A stretch of DNA of 64,000 bases from positions 310,001-374,000 of the forward strand of contig CAVQBC010000004.1 in assembly GCA_963710665.1 (NCBI GenBank), in the 5' to 3' direction. Both the position numbers and the translations under genes were made by a program. Shown here piece after piece: positions 31,569 through 39,843 of the stretch. How positions within the stretch are numbered: the stretch's first letter is position 1; the number at the start of each line of letters is the position of its first letter. The notes beneath the pieces were generated by a model that did not search any database, was not told the DNA's origin, and saw nothing but the letters and a program-made list of their open reading frames with translations. The stretch is from CAVQBC01 sp963710665 (GTDB taxonomy: Bacteria; Actinomycetota; Thermoleophilia; Solirubrobacterales; Solirubrobacteraceae).

Positions 31569-33590
31569 GTGCAGAACGTCGTGAACCTCCAATCACTCGT
31601 CGCCCGCCTCCACGAGACGTACAACGATCGCGACCTCGACGCGTGGAGCGACGTGTTCGACGACGAGGTCGAGCTTGTGGTGGACGGTGCCGTGTTCAGC
31701 GGGGTCGCCGCGGCCCGCGCGTACGTCACCGCCGTCTTCCGCGAGTTCCCGGGTCTGCGAATCCACGGCGCGCGCGTCGTCGCCGAGAGCGTCGACACGA
31801 TCGTGGTCGAATACCAGGTCCTCAACGGCGATCCGTCACGCGGGCCGCTGCGCCCGCAGGGCTCGGTGTGCGAGATCTACCGCGTGCGCGACGGGCGAAT
31901 CGTCGCCTACAGGAGCTACTACGCGCCCGAGGGCGGGGACCGCGAGGATGTCGTGAAGGTGCCGTCGCGGGCCGACGGCTCGAAGGTGGCCGAGGAGCAG
32001 GCGGCGCTGCGTCGCGTGGCGACGCTCGTCGCGAGCGGCGTGTCGCAGGACGAGCTGTTCTCGGCGGTCAACGAGGAGGTCGGATGGCTCGTGGGCGCCG
32101 ATCCGACATTCCTCATGCGCTTCGAGGCCGACGACACTGTGACGCTCCTCGCCGCCAGGAGTGCCGCGGACGCCGACTTTCCGATCGGCGCCCGACGGTC
32201 CGTGGACGACGCCCTGCGGTCGCTGCGGGACACCGGGCGCGCGTCGCGGTTCGGGCCGATGGAACTGCCGCCCGACGGGGCGTTCGTCGAGGAGGCGCGG
32301 AAGCTCGCGATCCGGTCCGCGGTCGGTGCCCCGATCGTGGTCGACGGCCGCGTGTGGGGCGCGGCGTTCGCCGCCTCGACCCGCGAGGAGCCGTTCCCGG
32401 AGGACACCGAGACACGGCTTGCCCAGTTCACGGAGCTGCTGGCGGCGGCGATCTCGAACACCGAGGCGCGGGCCGACGCGAATCACCTCGCGGAGGAGCA
32501 GGCCGCGCTACGCCGCGTGGCGACGCTCGTCGCGCACCAATCGTCGCCGTCAGAGGTCTCCGCAGCGGTCGCGAAGGAGGTCGCAGAGCTCCTGGGCGTG
32601 GAAAACATGAGAATGGCCAAATACGAGGCCGACTCGACGGTCTCCGTGGTGGCGGAGTGGGGCGAGCCCGACGCCGCCTTCCCGGTCGGTACCCGCCTGC
32701 CCCTCGGGGGGAAGAACATCGCCTCGCAGGTGCTGAGAACAGAGCGGACCGCCCGCATCGAGTCCACGAGCGCCACCGGAGCAATCGGGGCCTACGCGCG
32801 CAGCATGGGACGCCGCTCCGTGGTCGGCGCTCCGATCGTGGTCGACGGACGGCTCTGGGGCGTCATGGTCGCGACGTCGCCGGAGGCCGGGTCGCTGCCG
32901 GCGGACACCGAGTCGCGCCTGGAGAGCTTCACCGAGCTGGTCGCAACGGCGATCGCGAACACCGACGCGCGGACCGAGGTGGCGGCGTCCCGTGCGCGGA
33001 TCGTGGCGGCGGCCGACGAGGAGCGCCGGCGCGTCGTCCGCGATCTGCACGACGGGGCGCAGCAGCGCCTGGTCCAAACGATCATCACGCTGAAGCTCGC
33101 CCACAGCGCGATGCAGAACGAGGACGAGGACCTCCCTGCCCTGCTGACCGAGGCGCTCGACAACGCCGAGCAAGCGACGGCCGAACTGCGCGAGCTCGCC
33201 CACGGCATCCTCCCAGCGGCCCTCACCCATGGCGGGCTGAGCGCGGGCGTGAGCCTGCTCGCGTCGCGGATGCCGCTGCCGGTCGAGAATGACGTGTCCG
33301 TCGGCCGGCTCCCGGCCGCGGTCGAGGCGACCGCGTACTTCGTCGTCGCCGAGGCGCTCACCAACGTCTCCAAGCACGCTCGCGCCGAGCGCGCCGTGGT
33401 CACCGCGCGCGTCGAGGACGGCACGCTTATCGTCCAAGTCCGCGACGACGGCGTCGGAGGCGCCCAGCTCAACGGCAGCGGCCTCACCGGGCTCGCGGAC
33501 CGGCTCGCCGCCGTCGACGGCGAGCTCCGAGTCGAAAGCCCGGCCGACCGCGGCACCGTGGTCGCCGCCACCATCCCACTACCCGGGTAG
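31569..33590 (+). CDS. SnoaL-GAF-GAF sensor histidine kinase
   Basis: The 673-residue soluble kinase has, in order: a SnoaL/NTF2-like domain (about 1-125; VARLHETYNDRDLDAWSDVF, YQVLNGDPSRGP, VCEIYRVRDGRIVAYRSYY), two GAF domains (about 145-295 and 315-455), HisKA_3 with the phospho-His in RRVVRDLHDGAQQRL, and a HATPase with ALTNVSKHARAE, RDDGVGG and GSGLTGLADR. The SnoaL front end on a kinase is unusual and could bind a small hydrophobic ligand. It is the only gene inside the tRNA-Pro-bounded segment. Its C-terminus closely resembles the broken kinase at 15,113. The start may be the GTG at 31569 or the GTG at 31581; no regulator is adjacent. Confidence 0.87.
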   Translation: MQNVVNLQSLVARLHETYNDRDLDAWSDVFDDEVELVVDGAVFSGVAAARAYVTAVFREFPGLRIHGARVVAESVDTIVVEYQVLNGDPSRGPLRPQGSVCEIYRVRDGRIVAYRSYYAPEGGDREDVVKVPSRADGSKVAEEQAALRRVATLVASGVSQDELFSAVNEEVGWLVGADPTFLMRFEADDTVTLLAARSAADADFPIGARRSVDDALRSLRDTGRASRFGPMELPPDGAFVEEARKLAIRSAVGAPIVVDGRVWGAAFAASTREEPFPEDTETRLAQFTELLAAAISNTEARADANHLAEEQAALRRVATLVAHQSSPSEVSAAVAKEVAELLGVENMRMAKYEADSTVSVVAEWGEPDAAFPVGTRLPLGGKNIASQVLRTERTARIESTSATGAIGAYARSMGRRSVVGAPIVVDGRLWGVMVATSPEAGSLPADTESRLESFTELVATAIANTDARTEVAASRARIVAAADEERRRVVRDLHDGAQQRLVQTIITLKLAHSAMQNEDEDLPALLTEALDNAEQATAELRELAHGILPAALTHGGLSAGVSLLASRMPLPVENDVSVGRLPAAVEATAYFVVAEALTNVSKHARAERAVVTARVEDGTLIVQVRDDGVGGAQLNGSGLTGLADRLAAVDGELRVESPADRGTVVAATIPLPG

Positions 33591-33742
33591 CCATGCGGGC
33601 CTCAGAGCGGCAGGGCTCCGGGAGTAGCCGCAACTACGCCGGGTTCGTTACGCCAGGCCTCACCAGCCCCGATCTCACTCTCGACAAGCGCGTCCTCGCC
33701 CGATGCGCCGCCTCGTTGCTCGGGCCAGCGACATGGTCGCCG

Positions 33743-33773
33743 CGGGGTGCAATTGATCGACGGGGTGCAAATG
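33743..33773 (-). promoter_or_regulatory. Two arm-site-like motifs near the right att site
   Basis: Two close copies of CGGGGTGCAA (inverted TTGCACCCCG), at 33743 and 33761, 18 bases apart. They belong to the set shared with 31298 and 33841. Confidence 0.45.
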
Positions 33774-33840
33774 ACCGGGTGGTCGCAGGTTCGCTCAAAT
33801 CGCGCTGGGCCGTGATTGACTACTTTCGCAGCGTCCGTCC

Positions 33841-33854
33841 GGATTGCACCCCGT
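33841..33854 (+). promoter_or_regulatory. Arm-site-like motif adjacent to tRNA-Pro
   Basis: GGATTGCACCCCGT, an exact 14-base copy of 31298-31311, 59 bases from the right att-like repeat. Confidence 0.45.
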
Positions 33855-33912
33855 AACGCACCCCGCGCAATACACCGACAGAACGTTAAGCGAGCTTTGC
33901 AGGACGTTCGAG

Positions 33913-33986
33913 TCGGGGAGACAGGATTTGAACCTGCGACCGCCCGGCCCCCAGCCGGGTGCGCTACCAGACTGCGCCACTCCCCG
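33913..33986 (-). tRNA. tRNA-Pro (anticodon GGG)
   Basis: A 74-nt cloverleaf: acceptor CGGGGAG/CTCCCCG with discriminator A, D stem GCGC/GCGC, anticodon stem CCCGG/CCGGG with loop CTGGGGG (anticodon GGG), and T arm GCAGG-TTCAAAT-CCTGT. CCA is not encoded. Its 3' 46 bases are duplicated at 31163-31208, marking it as an integration target. It borders the accessory half and the stable half of the window and precedes tRNA-Gly on the same strand. Confidence 0.93.
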
Positions 33987-34005
33987 AGAGTTGGCTTTGT
34001 TCGCA

Positions 34006-34076
34006 AGCGGGCGACGGGAATCGAACCCGCCCTAGGAGCTTGGAAGGCTCCTGTGCAGCCACAACACTTCGCCCGC
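34006..34076 (-). tRNA. tRNA-Gly (anticodon TCC)
   Basis: A 71-nt cloverleaf: acceptor GCGGGCG/CGCCCGC, discriminator T, anticodon stem GGAGC/GCTCC with loop CTTCCAA (anticodon TCC), T arm GCGGG-TTCGATT-CCCGT. It lies 19 bases upstream of tRNA-Pro on the same strand; they are probably co-transcribed. Confidence 0.93.
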
Positions 34077-34201
34077 AGCGGACCGGCCGGATGATACCGG
34101 TGGCGGCCGCGGTGGGAGCGAATTGCGCCGTGGTCCGGGAAGGCACGCGTCGCGCCTAATAGTGGTTCGGCATCGCGCCGCACGGGAATCACTAGGGGCA
34201 A

Positions 34202-34351
34202 ATGGCGATACCGGGCGTCCACATCGAGACCCTCTTCAGCCCTGCGCTCTATACGGCGTCGCAGCTGGAGCGGGCCTGCCTCATCGCGGCTGCGCTCAAC
34301 CGGGGGAAGCTGATCCTGGTCGAGGCGCCGCTGCGGTCCGAGGCCACCTGA
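34202..34351 (+). CDS. Small hypothetical protein (49 aa)
   Basis: The ATG at 34202 follows TAGGGG by 4 bases. The product reads MAIPGVHIETLFSPALYTAS, then QLERACLIAAALNRGKLILV, with a plausible helix and balanced composition. No family is recognised. It ends 25 bases before the convergent HAD gene stop. Confidence 0.4.
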   Translation: MAIPGVHIETLFSPALYTASQLERACLIAAALNRGKLILVEAPLRSEAT

Positions 34352-34376
34352 CTCGCGACGAGCCCTCGGCAGGGGA

Positions 34377-35030
34377 TCAGGCGAGCGCTTCGACTGCCTC
34401 GACGGTCAGTGCGTCGAGGTCCGGGAGCACTCGGTCGGCGCGCGCGAGCGCGTCGTCCCCCGGCGGGAACTCGTGGTTGGGGATGGCGAGCACGCGCATC
34501 CCCGCGGCGTTCGCGGAGAGGATTCCGTTGTGGGAGTCCTCTACCGCGGCGCACGCGCGCGGCTCGGCGCCCACGCGGCGCGCCGCCTCGAGGAAGACGT
34601 CGGGGGCGGGCTTGCCGGGCCCGACCTCCTCGGACGACGTCCACGCCACGAAGCGGTCGGCGATCCCGGCCGCGTCGAGCACCGTGTCGATCACCGCGCG
34701 GTTCGAGGAGGACGCGAGGCCGAGCGGCCAGCGGGCCGCCATGCGGTCGACCGCCTCGACCGCGCCCGGGATGAGCGGCAGCCGCTCGGCGTAGACGGAC
34801 AGCAGGCGCTCGACGACCTCGTCGTTGATCTCCTCGGGCGTGCGGTCGACGCCGAGCTCGTCGCGGACGTAGGCCGACCACTCCGGCGCGCTCATGCCGA
34901 GCATGTCGCGCGTGGCGGTCTCGGTCCACATGCCGCCGCGGTCGGCGACGAGCTCGCGGCGCGCGGCGTCCCACGCGGTCTCCGAGTCGAGCAGGACGCC
35001 GTCCAGGTCGAAGATGACTGCCGCGATCAC
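34377..35030 (-). CDS. HAD-superfamily phosphatase (beta-phosphoglucomutase-like)
   Basis: The 217-residue enzyme has HAD motif I VIFDLDGVLLDSE (nucleophile Asp at about 8, second Asp at 10), motif II in LASSSN (about 109-114), motif III Lys in GPGKPAPDVF (about 146) and motif IV VEDSHNG (Asp about 170). The alpha-helical cap sits between motifs I and II, as in subclass I beta-phosphoglucomutase/gph-like phosphatases. The GTG start at 35030 overlaps the stop of a small upstream frame by GTGA. The substrate is not determinable from the sequence. Confidence 0.88.
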   Translation of the reverse strand: MIAAVIFDLDGVLLDSETAWDAARRELVADRGGMWTETATRDMLGMSAPEWSAYVRDELGVDRTPEEINDEVVERLLSVYAERLPLIPGAVEAVDRMAARWPLGLASSSNRAVIDTVLDAAGIADRFVAWTSSEEVGPGKPAPDVFLEAARRVGAEPRACAAVEDSHNGILSANAAGMRVLAIPNHEFPPGDDALARADRVLPDLDALTVEAVEALA

Positions 35031-35339
35031 TCGGCGTCCACCGCGGCGACCAGTCGCTGGTAGGCCGCGTGCTCGGCCTCGTAGAGCTCGAGCAGGCGGG
35101 CGCCGAGGTCGGCGAACAGCGCGTCGACGGCGTCGCCGACCAGGACGCCGGTGTTGGCGAGGACGTTCGCGATCGCGGAGGTGTCGGGTGCACCCGCGCA
35201 GGATGTGGCCGGGGCGCGCCACCGTGGCGGCCGGGGCCACGGCCGCGGCGGTCACCGCCCGGCGCGCGGTCGGACACGACTCGCCGGTGTTCTCCCTGCG
35301 CGCGCGGACGCGCTGCTCGAGCTCGCTCTGGGTGGTCAC
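35027..35339 (-). pseudogene. Small gene with an apparent frameshift upstream of the HAD gene
   Basis: Two coding-like halves lie in different frames. One starts with GTG at 35339 (MTTQSELEQRVRARRENTGE, Ala-rich up to VARPGHILR). The other runs from about 35,200 to the stop at 35027 (DTSAIANVLANTGVLVGDAV, DALFADLGARLLELYEAEHA). No start codon opens the second half in its own frame, so a frameshift near 35,200 is the simplest explanation. The second half overlaps the HAD start by four bases. The family is unknown. Confidence 0.4.
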
Positions 35340-35445
35340 CTTGCGGTCGATCTCGTAGCTGAGGGTCGGCGGGCCGCGCTCCGGGGCCCTCCGGAGGGAA
35401 CCATATGACGACCGCCCTCGTCAGGTAGCCTCTGCAACCCCGCGA

Positions 35446-35519
35446 GGGGCAGTAGCTCAGTTGGTGGAAGCGCCGGTCTCCAAAACCGGAGGTCCCAGGT
35501 TCGAGTCCTGGCTGCCCCG
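35446..35519 (+). tRNA. tRNA-Trp (anticodon CCA)
   Basis: A 74-nt cloverleaf: acceptor GGGGCAG/CTGCCCC, discriminator G, anticodon stem CCGGT/ACCGG with loop CTCCAAA (anticodon CCA), T arm CCAGG-TTCGAGT-CCTGG. The usual secE-nusG-ribosomal neighbours of bacterial tRNA-Trp are not seen in the following 2 kb. Confidence 0.93.
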
Positions 35520-35524
35520 CTGTC

Positions 35525-36757
35525 TCAGGCGGCTCCCGCCGGGTCGCCCTCGGGAGCTCCGTCCGGCGTCTCGGCCGGCGGAGGCGCGGCCTGATCCGGC
35601 GAGCCGCGCGCTTCGCTCGCGCGGGCGCGCGCGAGGTCCGCGGACACGTGGAGGGCGGCCGAGGTCAGCGGGGCGGCGAGGACGAGGCCGATCGTCCCGA
35701 AGAGCGCTCCGCCGGCGATCGTGACGATGAGCACGGCGAGCGGGTGGATGCCGAGCGTCGCGCCGAACGCGATCGGCTGGATCATCTGCTGGAGCGCGCC
35801 GTTGGCCAGCAGCACGACCACCACCATCGCGATCGCGGCGGTGGTCCCCTGCTCGCCGAGCGTGAGCAGCACGGTGAACGCTCCCGCGGTCCACGCCCCG
35901 AGATACGGAACGTACGCGGCGACGAAGTTCACCAGCATGATCGAGCCGACGTGGGGCACGCCGAGCACCAGCGCGCCGATCCCGATCACCACGGCGTTGA
36001 ACGCCGCGACCGCCGTGACACCCACGAAGTAGGCGCGCAGCGCACCGAGGGTGCGCCGGGTGATCGTGCTCGCGACCGGCTGCGGGATGCCCATGTGGCG
36101 TTCCGTCCACCGGCGGATCTGCGGCCCGTCCTTGAGCAGGAAGAACAGGCTGAGCGCCGTGAAGCTGAGGAACACCGCCAGCGAGGTCAGCCCGCCGACG
36201 ACCGTCCCGAGCCCGTGGATCAGCGTGTCGAACGCGTCGCTCACGCCGGAGCTGGCAGCGTCCGCGGCGTTGCTCGCGGTGCTCGCGCCCACGCCCGCGT
36301 CCTGGAGCCAGCCCTGGATCTTGTCCACCGCCTGCTGGAGCCCACTCTCGAGGCTCTCGCCTTCGCCGACGATCCCGGCGAGCACGAGCACCCCGAGAGC
36401 CCCACCCGCCAGCAGCAGCGCGACGAACACGATGACGGTGGCCGCCGCCCGCGGCATGCGCCGCGCCAGGCGCGCCACCACCGGCGACAGGACCGCGGCG
36501 AGGATCGTCGCGGTGATGACCGGGACGACGATCGTGTCGATCAGCGACAACAGCGCGACGGTGCCGGCGAGCAGCGCGATGACGCCGACGAGCAGCCAGG
36601 CCGTCACGCCCATGTCGCGCAGCCACCCCGGCGCGGCGAACATCCCGGACAGGTCGTCCGGCTGGACCTCGACGACCAGCCCGTCGTGATCGTCCGGCTG
36701 CCCGTCAGCCGGCCGATGCTGGCGGAGCCGCCCGCGGATCGACGGTCGTCTGGCCAT
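35525..36757 (-). CDS. AI-2E-family transporter (PerM/YdiK-like permease)
   Basis: The 410-residue membrane protein has about eight spans and the family's segments: IVVPVITATILAAVLSPVVA, a long soluble loop rich in Ala/Ser (about 150-185), LSLFFLLKDGPQIRRW, RTLGALRAYFVGVTAV and the C-terminal TIAGGALFGTIGLVLAAPLT. Family members are implicated in export of small signals or Na+/Li+, and substrate assignment is not reliable. The N-terminal 40 residues are polar and the C-terminal 35 are Pro/Ala-rich. It is convergent with tRNA-Trp. Confidence 0.87.
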   Translation of the reverse strand: MARRPSIRGRLRQHRPADGQPDDHDGLVVEVQPDDLSGMFAAPGWLRDMGVTAWLLVGVIALLAGTVALLSLIDTIVVPVITATILAAVLSPVVARLARRMPRAAATVIVFVALLLAGGALGVLVLAGIVGEGESLESGLQQAVDKIQGWLQDAGVGASTASNAADAASSGVSDAFDTLIHGLGTVVGGLTSLAVFLSFTALSLFFLLKDGPQIRRWTERHMGIPQPVASTITRRTLGALRAYFVGVTAVAAFNAVVIGIGALVLGVPHVGSIMLVNFVAAYVPYLGAWTAGAFTVLLTLGEQGTTAAIAMVVVVLLANGALQQMIQPIAFGATLGIHPLAVLIVTIAGGALFGTIGLVLAAPLTSAALHVSADLARARASEARGSPDQAAPPPAETPDGAPEGDPAGAA

Positions 36758-36845
36758 CGCCGCAGAGTACTGGCGACGCGACGTCAGCTCCGCGTCATCC
36801 CGTCCGGACGATGCGGGGGCGCCCGAGGGCGCCTAGGATCGCGGC

Positions 36846-37358
36846 ATGGGACTCCTCCGCAACCGCGACGACGCCCCGGCCGGGCGGCGCTTCCAGATGC
36901 GCGAAAAGCTCGCCTCGATCGGCGACGACTCATGGATCGAGGACGAGCAGGGCGAGCGCGTCTTCAAGGTCGACGGCAAGGCGCTCCGCGTCCGGGACAC
37001 CTTCATCCTCGAGGACCGCGACGGCAACGAGGTCGCGAAGATCCAGGAGCGCAAGGTGCACGTCCGCGACACGATGAAGATCGAGCGGGACTCGAGGACG
37101 CTCGCAACGGTGCACAAGGCGCTGGTGGGGATCCGCGCCCGCTTCGAGATCGAGGTCGAGGACGGCGAGGACCTCAAGGCGCACGGGAACATCGTCGACC
37201 ACGAGTACGAGATCAAGCGCGACGGGGACGTCGTCGCGACGGTCTCGAAGAAGTGGTTCCGCGTCCGCGACACCTACGGCGTCGAGATCGGCGGCGGCCA
37301 GGACGACGCGCTCGTCCTGGCGCTCACGGTCGCGCTCGACGAGATGAGCGGCCGCTGA
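36846..37358 (+). CDS. LURP-one-related family protein
   Basis: The 170-residue soluble protein has the repeated beta-hairpin pattern of LURP-one-related (tubby-like) proteins: RFQMREKLASIGDDSWIED, VFKVDGKALRVRDTFILED, GNEVAKIQERKVHVRDTM and YEIKRDGDVVATVSKKWFRV with a C-terminal helix DALVLALTVALDEM. The family may bind phospholipid; its bacterial role is not known. It is transcribed divergently from the AI-2E permease with an 88-base gap. Confidence 0.87.
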   Translation: MGLLRNRDDAPAGRRFQMREKLASIGDDSWIEDEQGERVFKVDGKALRVRDTFILEDRDGNEVAKIQERKVHVRDTMKIERDSRTLATVHKALVGIRARFEIEVEDGEDLKAHGNIVDHEYEIKRDGDVVATVSKKWFRVRDTYGVEIGGGQDDALVLALTVALDEMSGR

Positions 37359-37433
37359 GCGGTCGCGAGGGGTGGCGAAGACCACCCCCAGGGGGCCTGG
37401 CCGGGAGGCATCGCGACCGAAAGGCTCCCGGCC

Positions 37434-39026
37434 ATGACCACTTCACGGGAGCGACGGCGGCTCCACACTCACCAGTCCGGGACGCGCGAGCGATTCGTCG
37501 TCCTCGCGGCGTTCGCCGCCATCTTCGTCGTCTTCCTGCTGATCCTGAGCGTCGCGGGCGCCGGCGCCGCGCCGGTCTTCAACGTCGACGACACCACCGA
37601 CGCCGTCGACGCGACGCCCGGCGACGGCAAGTGCGAGTCGACCCATGACGGCTCCTGCACGCTGCGCGCCGCCGTGATGGAGGCGGGCGTCGGGGGCGGC
37701 ACCGTCGCCCTGCCGGCCGGCACGTTCAAGCTCACGATCCCCGGCGGCACCGAGGTCGGGGAGCAGTTCCTGGCCAACCAGCCGGACGCCGCCAAGGGCG
37801 ACCTCGACATCTCCACGCGCATCGAGATCAGCGGCGAGGGGCCTGGCAAGACCGTGATCGACGGTCTCGGGGCGGTCCGGATCTTCGACGTCCACGCGCC
37901 GGACGGCAACCTCCTGCTCTCCCAGGTCCGCCTGACCGGCGGCAAGGGCGACTTCGACAAGGCCAGCGGCCACTACCACGGCGGCGCCGTCCACAACCAC
38001 GCCTACGCCAACCTCTCCCACGTCGTCGTGGACAACAGCGTCTCGCCGACCACGGGCCAGGGCACCACGTACTGCGATCCGCAGTTCACGCCGGCCGGCT
38101 GCTCGCTGTGGGGCGGCGGCGGCATCACCAACGCCTCCAACGGCGTCGCGGGGCTCACCGAGGTCACGGTGGCCCGCAACAGCACCACCTACCACGGCGG
38201 CGGCATCGAGAACCTCGGCCGTCTGTTCCTCAAGCAGACCACGATCGCCGAGAACAAGGCGCCGGCCGGTCAGGGTGGCGGCCTCTGGAACAGCGCGACG
38301 ACCGGCGTCAGCCCGACGCACACGCTCATCGCCGAGAACACCGGCAACGACTGCGCGAACCTCGGCGCGATCGGGTCCACCGGCTACAACCTCCAGGGCG
38401 ACGGCACCTGCGGCTTCACCCAGCCGACCGACCACACCGGCGGCGCGTCCTTCGAGCCGGGCCTGCCCGGCGCCCCGCTCTACTACGCGATCAGCAGCAC
38501 CAGCGCGGCCGAGGACACCGGCGGCGAGGGCGAGAACAACTGCAGCGGCACGGACGTCCGCGGCGTGACCCGCCCGCAGGACAGCGACGGGGACTCGATC
38601 GTCGAGTGCGACATCGGCTCCTACGAGAAGGAGGCGCCCGGCGCCGCCCAGGCCGTCGCGCTGTCCGTGAGCAGCGCGAAGGCCGCCGAGGGCGCAGTCG
38701 CGAGCGCCGCCGCGCTGCGCCCGCCCGGCGCGGTCAAGCGGGGGGCCGGAGCCTTGCGCTTCACCGTCTCGCTCTCGCGGGCCGCCAAGAAGGTCGTCAC
38801 CGTCCGCGCGGCGACCGCCGACCGCACCGCCCGCGCCGGCGCCGACTACCGCAAGAAGTCCGCCAAGCTCCGCTTCGCGCCCGGCCAGACGAAGAAGTCC
38901 TTCCTCGTCAGGGTCCTGCGGGACACCCGCGCGGAGCGCACCGAGACGCTCAAGGTGAAGCTGTCGAGCGCCACCAACGCGACGATCGCCCGGGCCCTGG
39001 CCACCGGCACGATCGTCAACCGCTGA
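37434..39026 (+). CDS. Secreted CSLREA-domain parallel beta-helix protein with Calx-beta end
   Basis: The 530-residue protein has a basic N-terminus and a strong span (FAAIFVVFLLILSVAGAGA) acting as signal or anchor. A CSLREA-type domain follows (about 50-85: NVDDTTDAVDATPGDGKCES, GSCTLRAAVMEA), then a right-handed beta-helix of short turns (about 90-400; GGGITNAS, GGGIENLG, GGGLWNSA), and a C-terminal Calx-beta domain (about 440-528; RTARAGADYRKKSAKLRFAP, RTETLKVKLSSA). Such proteins are extracellular; roles in adhesion or polysaccharide binding are inferred from fold. A strong hairpin follows the gene. Confidence 0.85.
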   Translation: MTTSRERRRLHTHQSGTRERFVVLAAFAAIFVVFLLILSVAGAGAAPVFNVDDTTDAVDATPGDGKCESTHDGSCTLRAAVMEAGVGGGTVALPAGTFKLTIPGGTEVGEQFLANQPDAAKGDLDISTRIEISGEGPGKTVIDGLGAVRIFDVHAPDGNLLLSQVRLTGGKGDFDKASGHYHGGAVHNHAYANLSHVVVDNSVSPTTGQGTTYCDPQFTPAGCSLWGGGGITNASNGVAGLTEVTVARNSTTYHGGGIENLGRLFLKQTTIAENKAPAGQGGGLWNSATTGVSPTHTLIAENTGNDCANLGAIGSTGYNLQGDGTCGFTQPTDHTGGASFEPGLPGAPLYYAISSTSAAEDTGGEGENNCSGTDVRGVTRPQDSDGDSIVECDIGSYEKEAPGAAQAVALSVSSAKAAEGAVASAAALRPPGAVKRGAGALRFTVSLSRAAKKVVTVRAATADRTARAGADYRKKSAKLRFAPGQTKKSFLVRVLRDTRAERTETLKVKLSSATNATIARALATGTIVNR

Positions 39027-39053
39027 GCCGCGCTCGGCGAAGGGCCGTCTCAC

Positions 39054-39088
39054 GCAGCGCCCGGGGGGCTCGCCCCTCCGGGCGCTGC
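39054..39088 (+). terminator. Intrinsic terminator-like hairpin after the CSLREA gene
   Basis: GCAGCGCCCGG and CCGGGCGCTGC pair perfectly (11 bp) around a 13-base loop, 28 bases after the stop. There is no T run, which is common in high-GC actinobacteria. It also lies 22 bases beyond the stop of the convergent gene. Confidence 0.7.
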
Positions 39089-39109
39089 GCGCGTGTCGAG
39101 GCAGCCGCG

Positions 39110-39790
39110 CTAGGCGGTGGGGAGCGAGAGCACGAACCCCAGGCCGCCGAGGAGAAGCAGGCACGAGAGCCCGAACACGAAGATCCGCAACCGGTGCCAA
39201 TCCAGCCGCATCGAGACGCCCGCGAAGAAGAGCACCATGGCGAAGAACACCGTCGAGAGGATGTAGTCGTCGTCGTTGTCCTTCGCGTCGACCCCCTCGC
39301 GGAAGAGCTCCTCGGCGTGCCGGTCGTGCTCCGCGGCGCGCGCGAGAGAGGCCGGCCGGTACTGCGGCATGTAGAGCGGCCCCGGGATCGCGTCCGGGTT
39401 GGTGAACGGGCGCTGGGCGATCCAGGCGCGGAACGCCGGCTCGAACTCGCTGCGGAAGCGCCGCCGGTAGATCCGGGCGAGCTCGCGGTTGCCGGATTCG
39501 TACGCGTCCAGCCAGTGGTTGAAATACAGGAGGTCGTCGATCCGGGCCTGGCCCGCCAGCGTCGCCTCCTCGGCGGACTTGACCCGCAGGCCCGACGCCT
39601 CGGTGTAGAACCGCGCCTGCTCGCCGGACCAGCGCGCGGCCTGATAGCCGCTCCAGGCGGTCGCCACGAGCGTCACCGAGAGCACCAGGACGGCCCCCAG
39701 CTCGAGCATGCGGTCCGCGCGCGATTGCGCGGCCGCGTGACCGCCCTCCATCACCTCGTGCGGTACGTGAAGCGGCTCACGGTGCGGCAT
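39110..39790 (-). CDS. DUF4337-like membrane protein
   Basis: The 226-residue protein has one N-terminal span (ELGAVLVLSVTLVATAWSGY), a long charged helical region (about 55-165; QAARWSGEQARFYTEASGLR, LLYFNHWLDAYESGNRELAR) and two C-terminal spans (FFAMVLFFAGVSM and LRIFVFGLSCLLLLGGLGFV). The layout of span, coiled region, two spans resembles DUF4337-type proteins. No function is known. The ATG at 39790 begins MPHREPLHVPHEV. Confidence 0.7.
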   Translation of the reverse strand: MPHREPLHVPHEVMEGGHAAAQSRADRMLELGAVLVLSVTLVATAWSGYQAARWSGEQARFYTEASGLRVKSAEEATLAGQARIDDLLYFNHWLDAYESGNRELARIYRRRFRSEFEPAFRAWIAQRPFTNPDAIPGPLYMPQYRPASLARAAEHDRHAEELFREGVDAKDNDDDYILSTVFFAMVLFFAGVSMRLDWHRLRIFVFGLSCLLLLGGLGFVLSLPTA

Positions 39791-39843
39791 AGCTCGCCGG
39801 GCCAACCCTAACCCGGTTCGATGCCGCGCGGTGGATCGCGCGC

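Noticed and set aside
33602..34222. A minus-strand open frame running through the tRNA-Pro and tRNA-Gly genes
   Set aside because: It covers two clear tRNA genes and the att repeat; no homology supports it as coding.
37434..39026. A phage tail or adhesin gene
   Set aside because: The CSLREA domain and short beta-helix turns with a Calx-beta end place it in a known secreted family; no phage genes are nearby.
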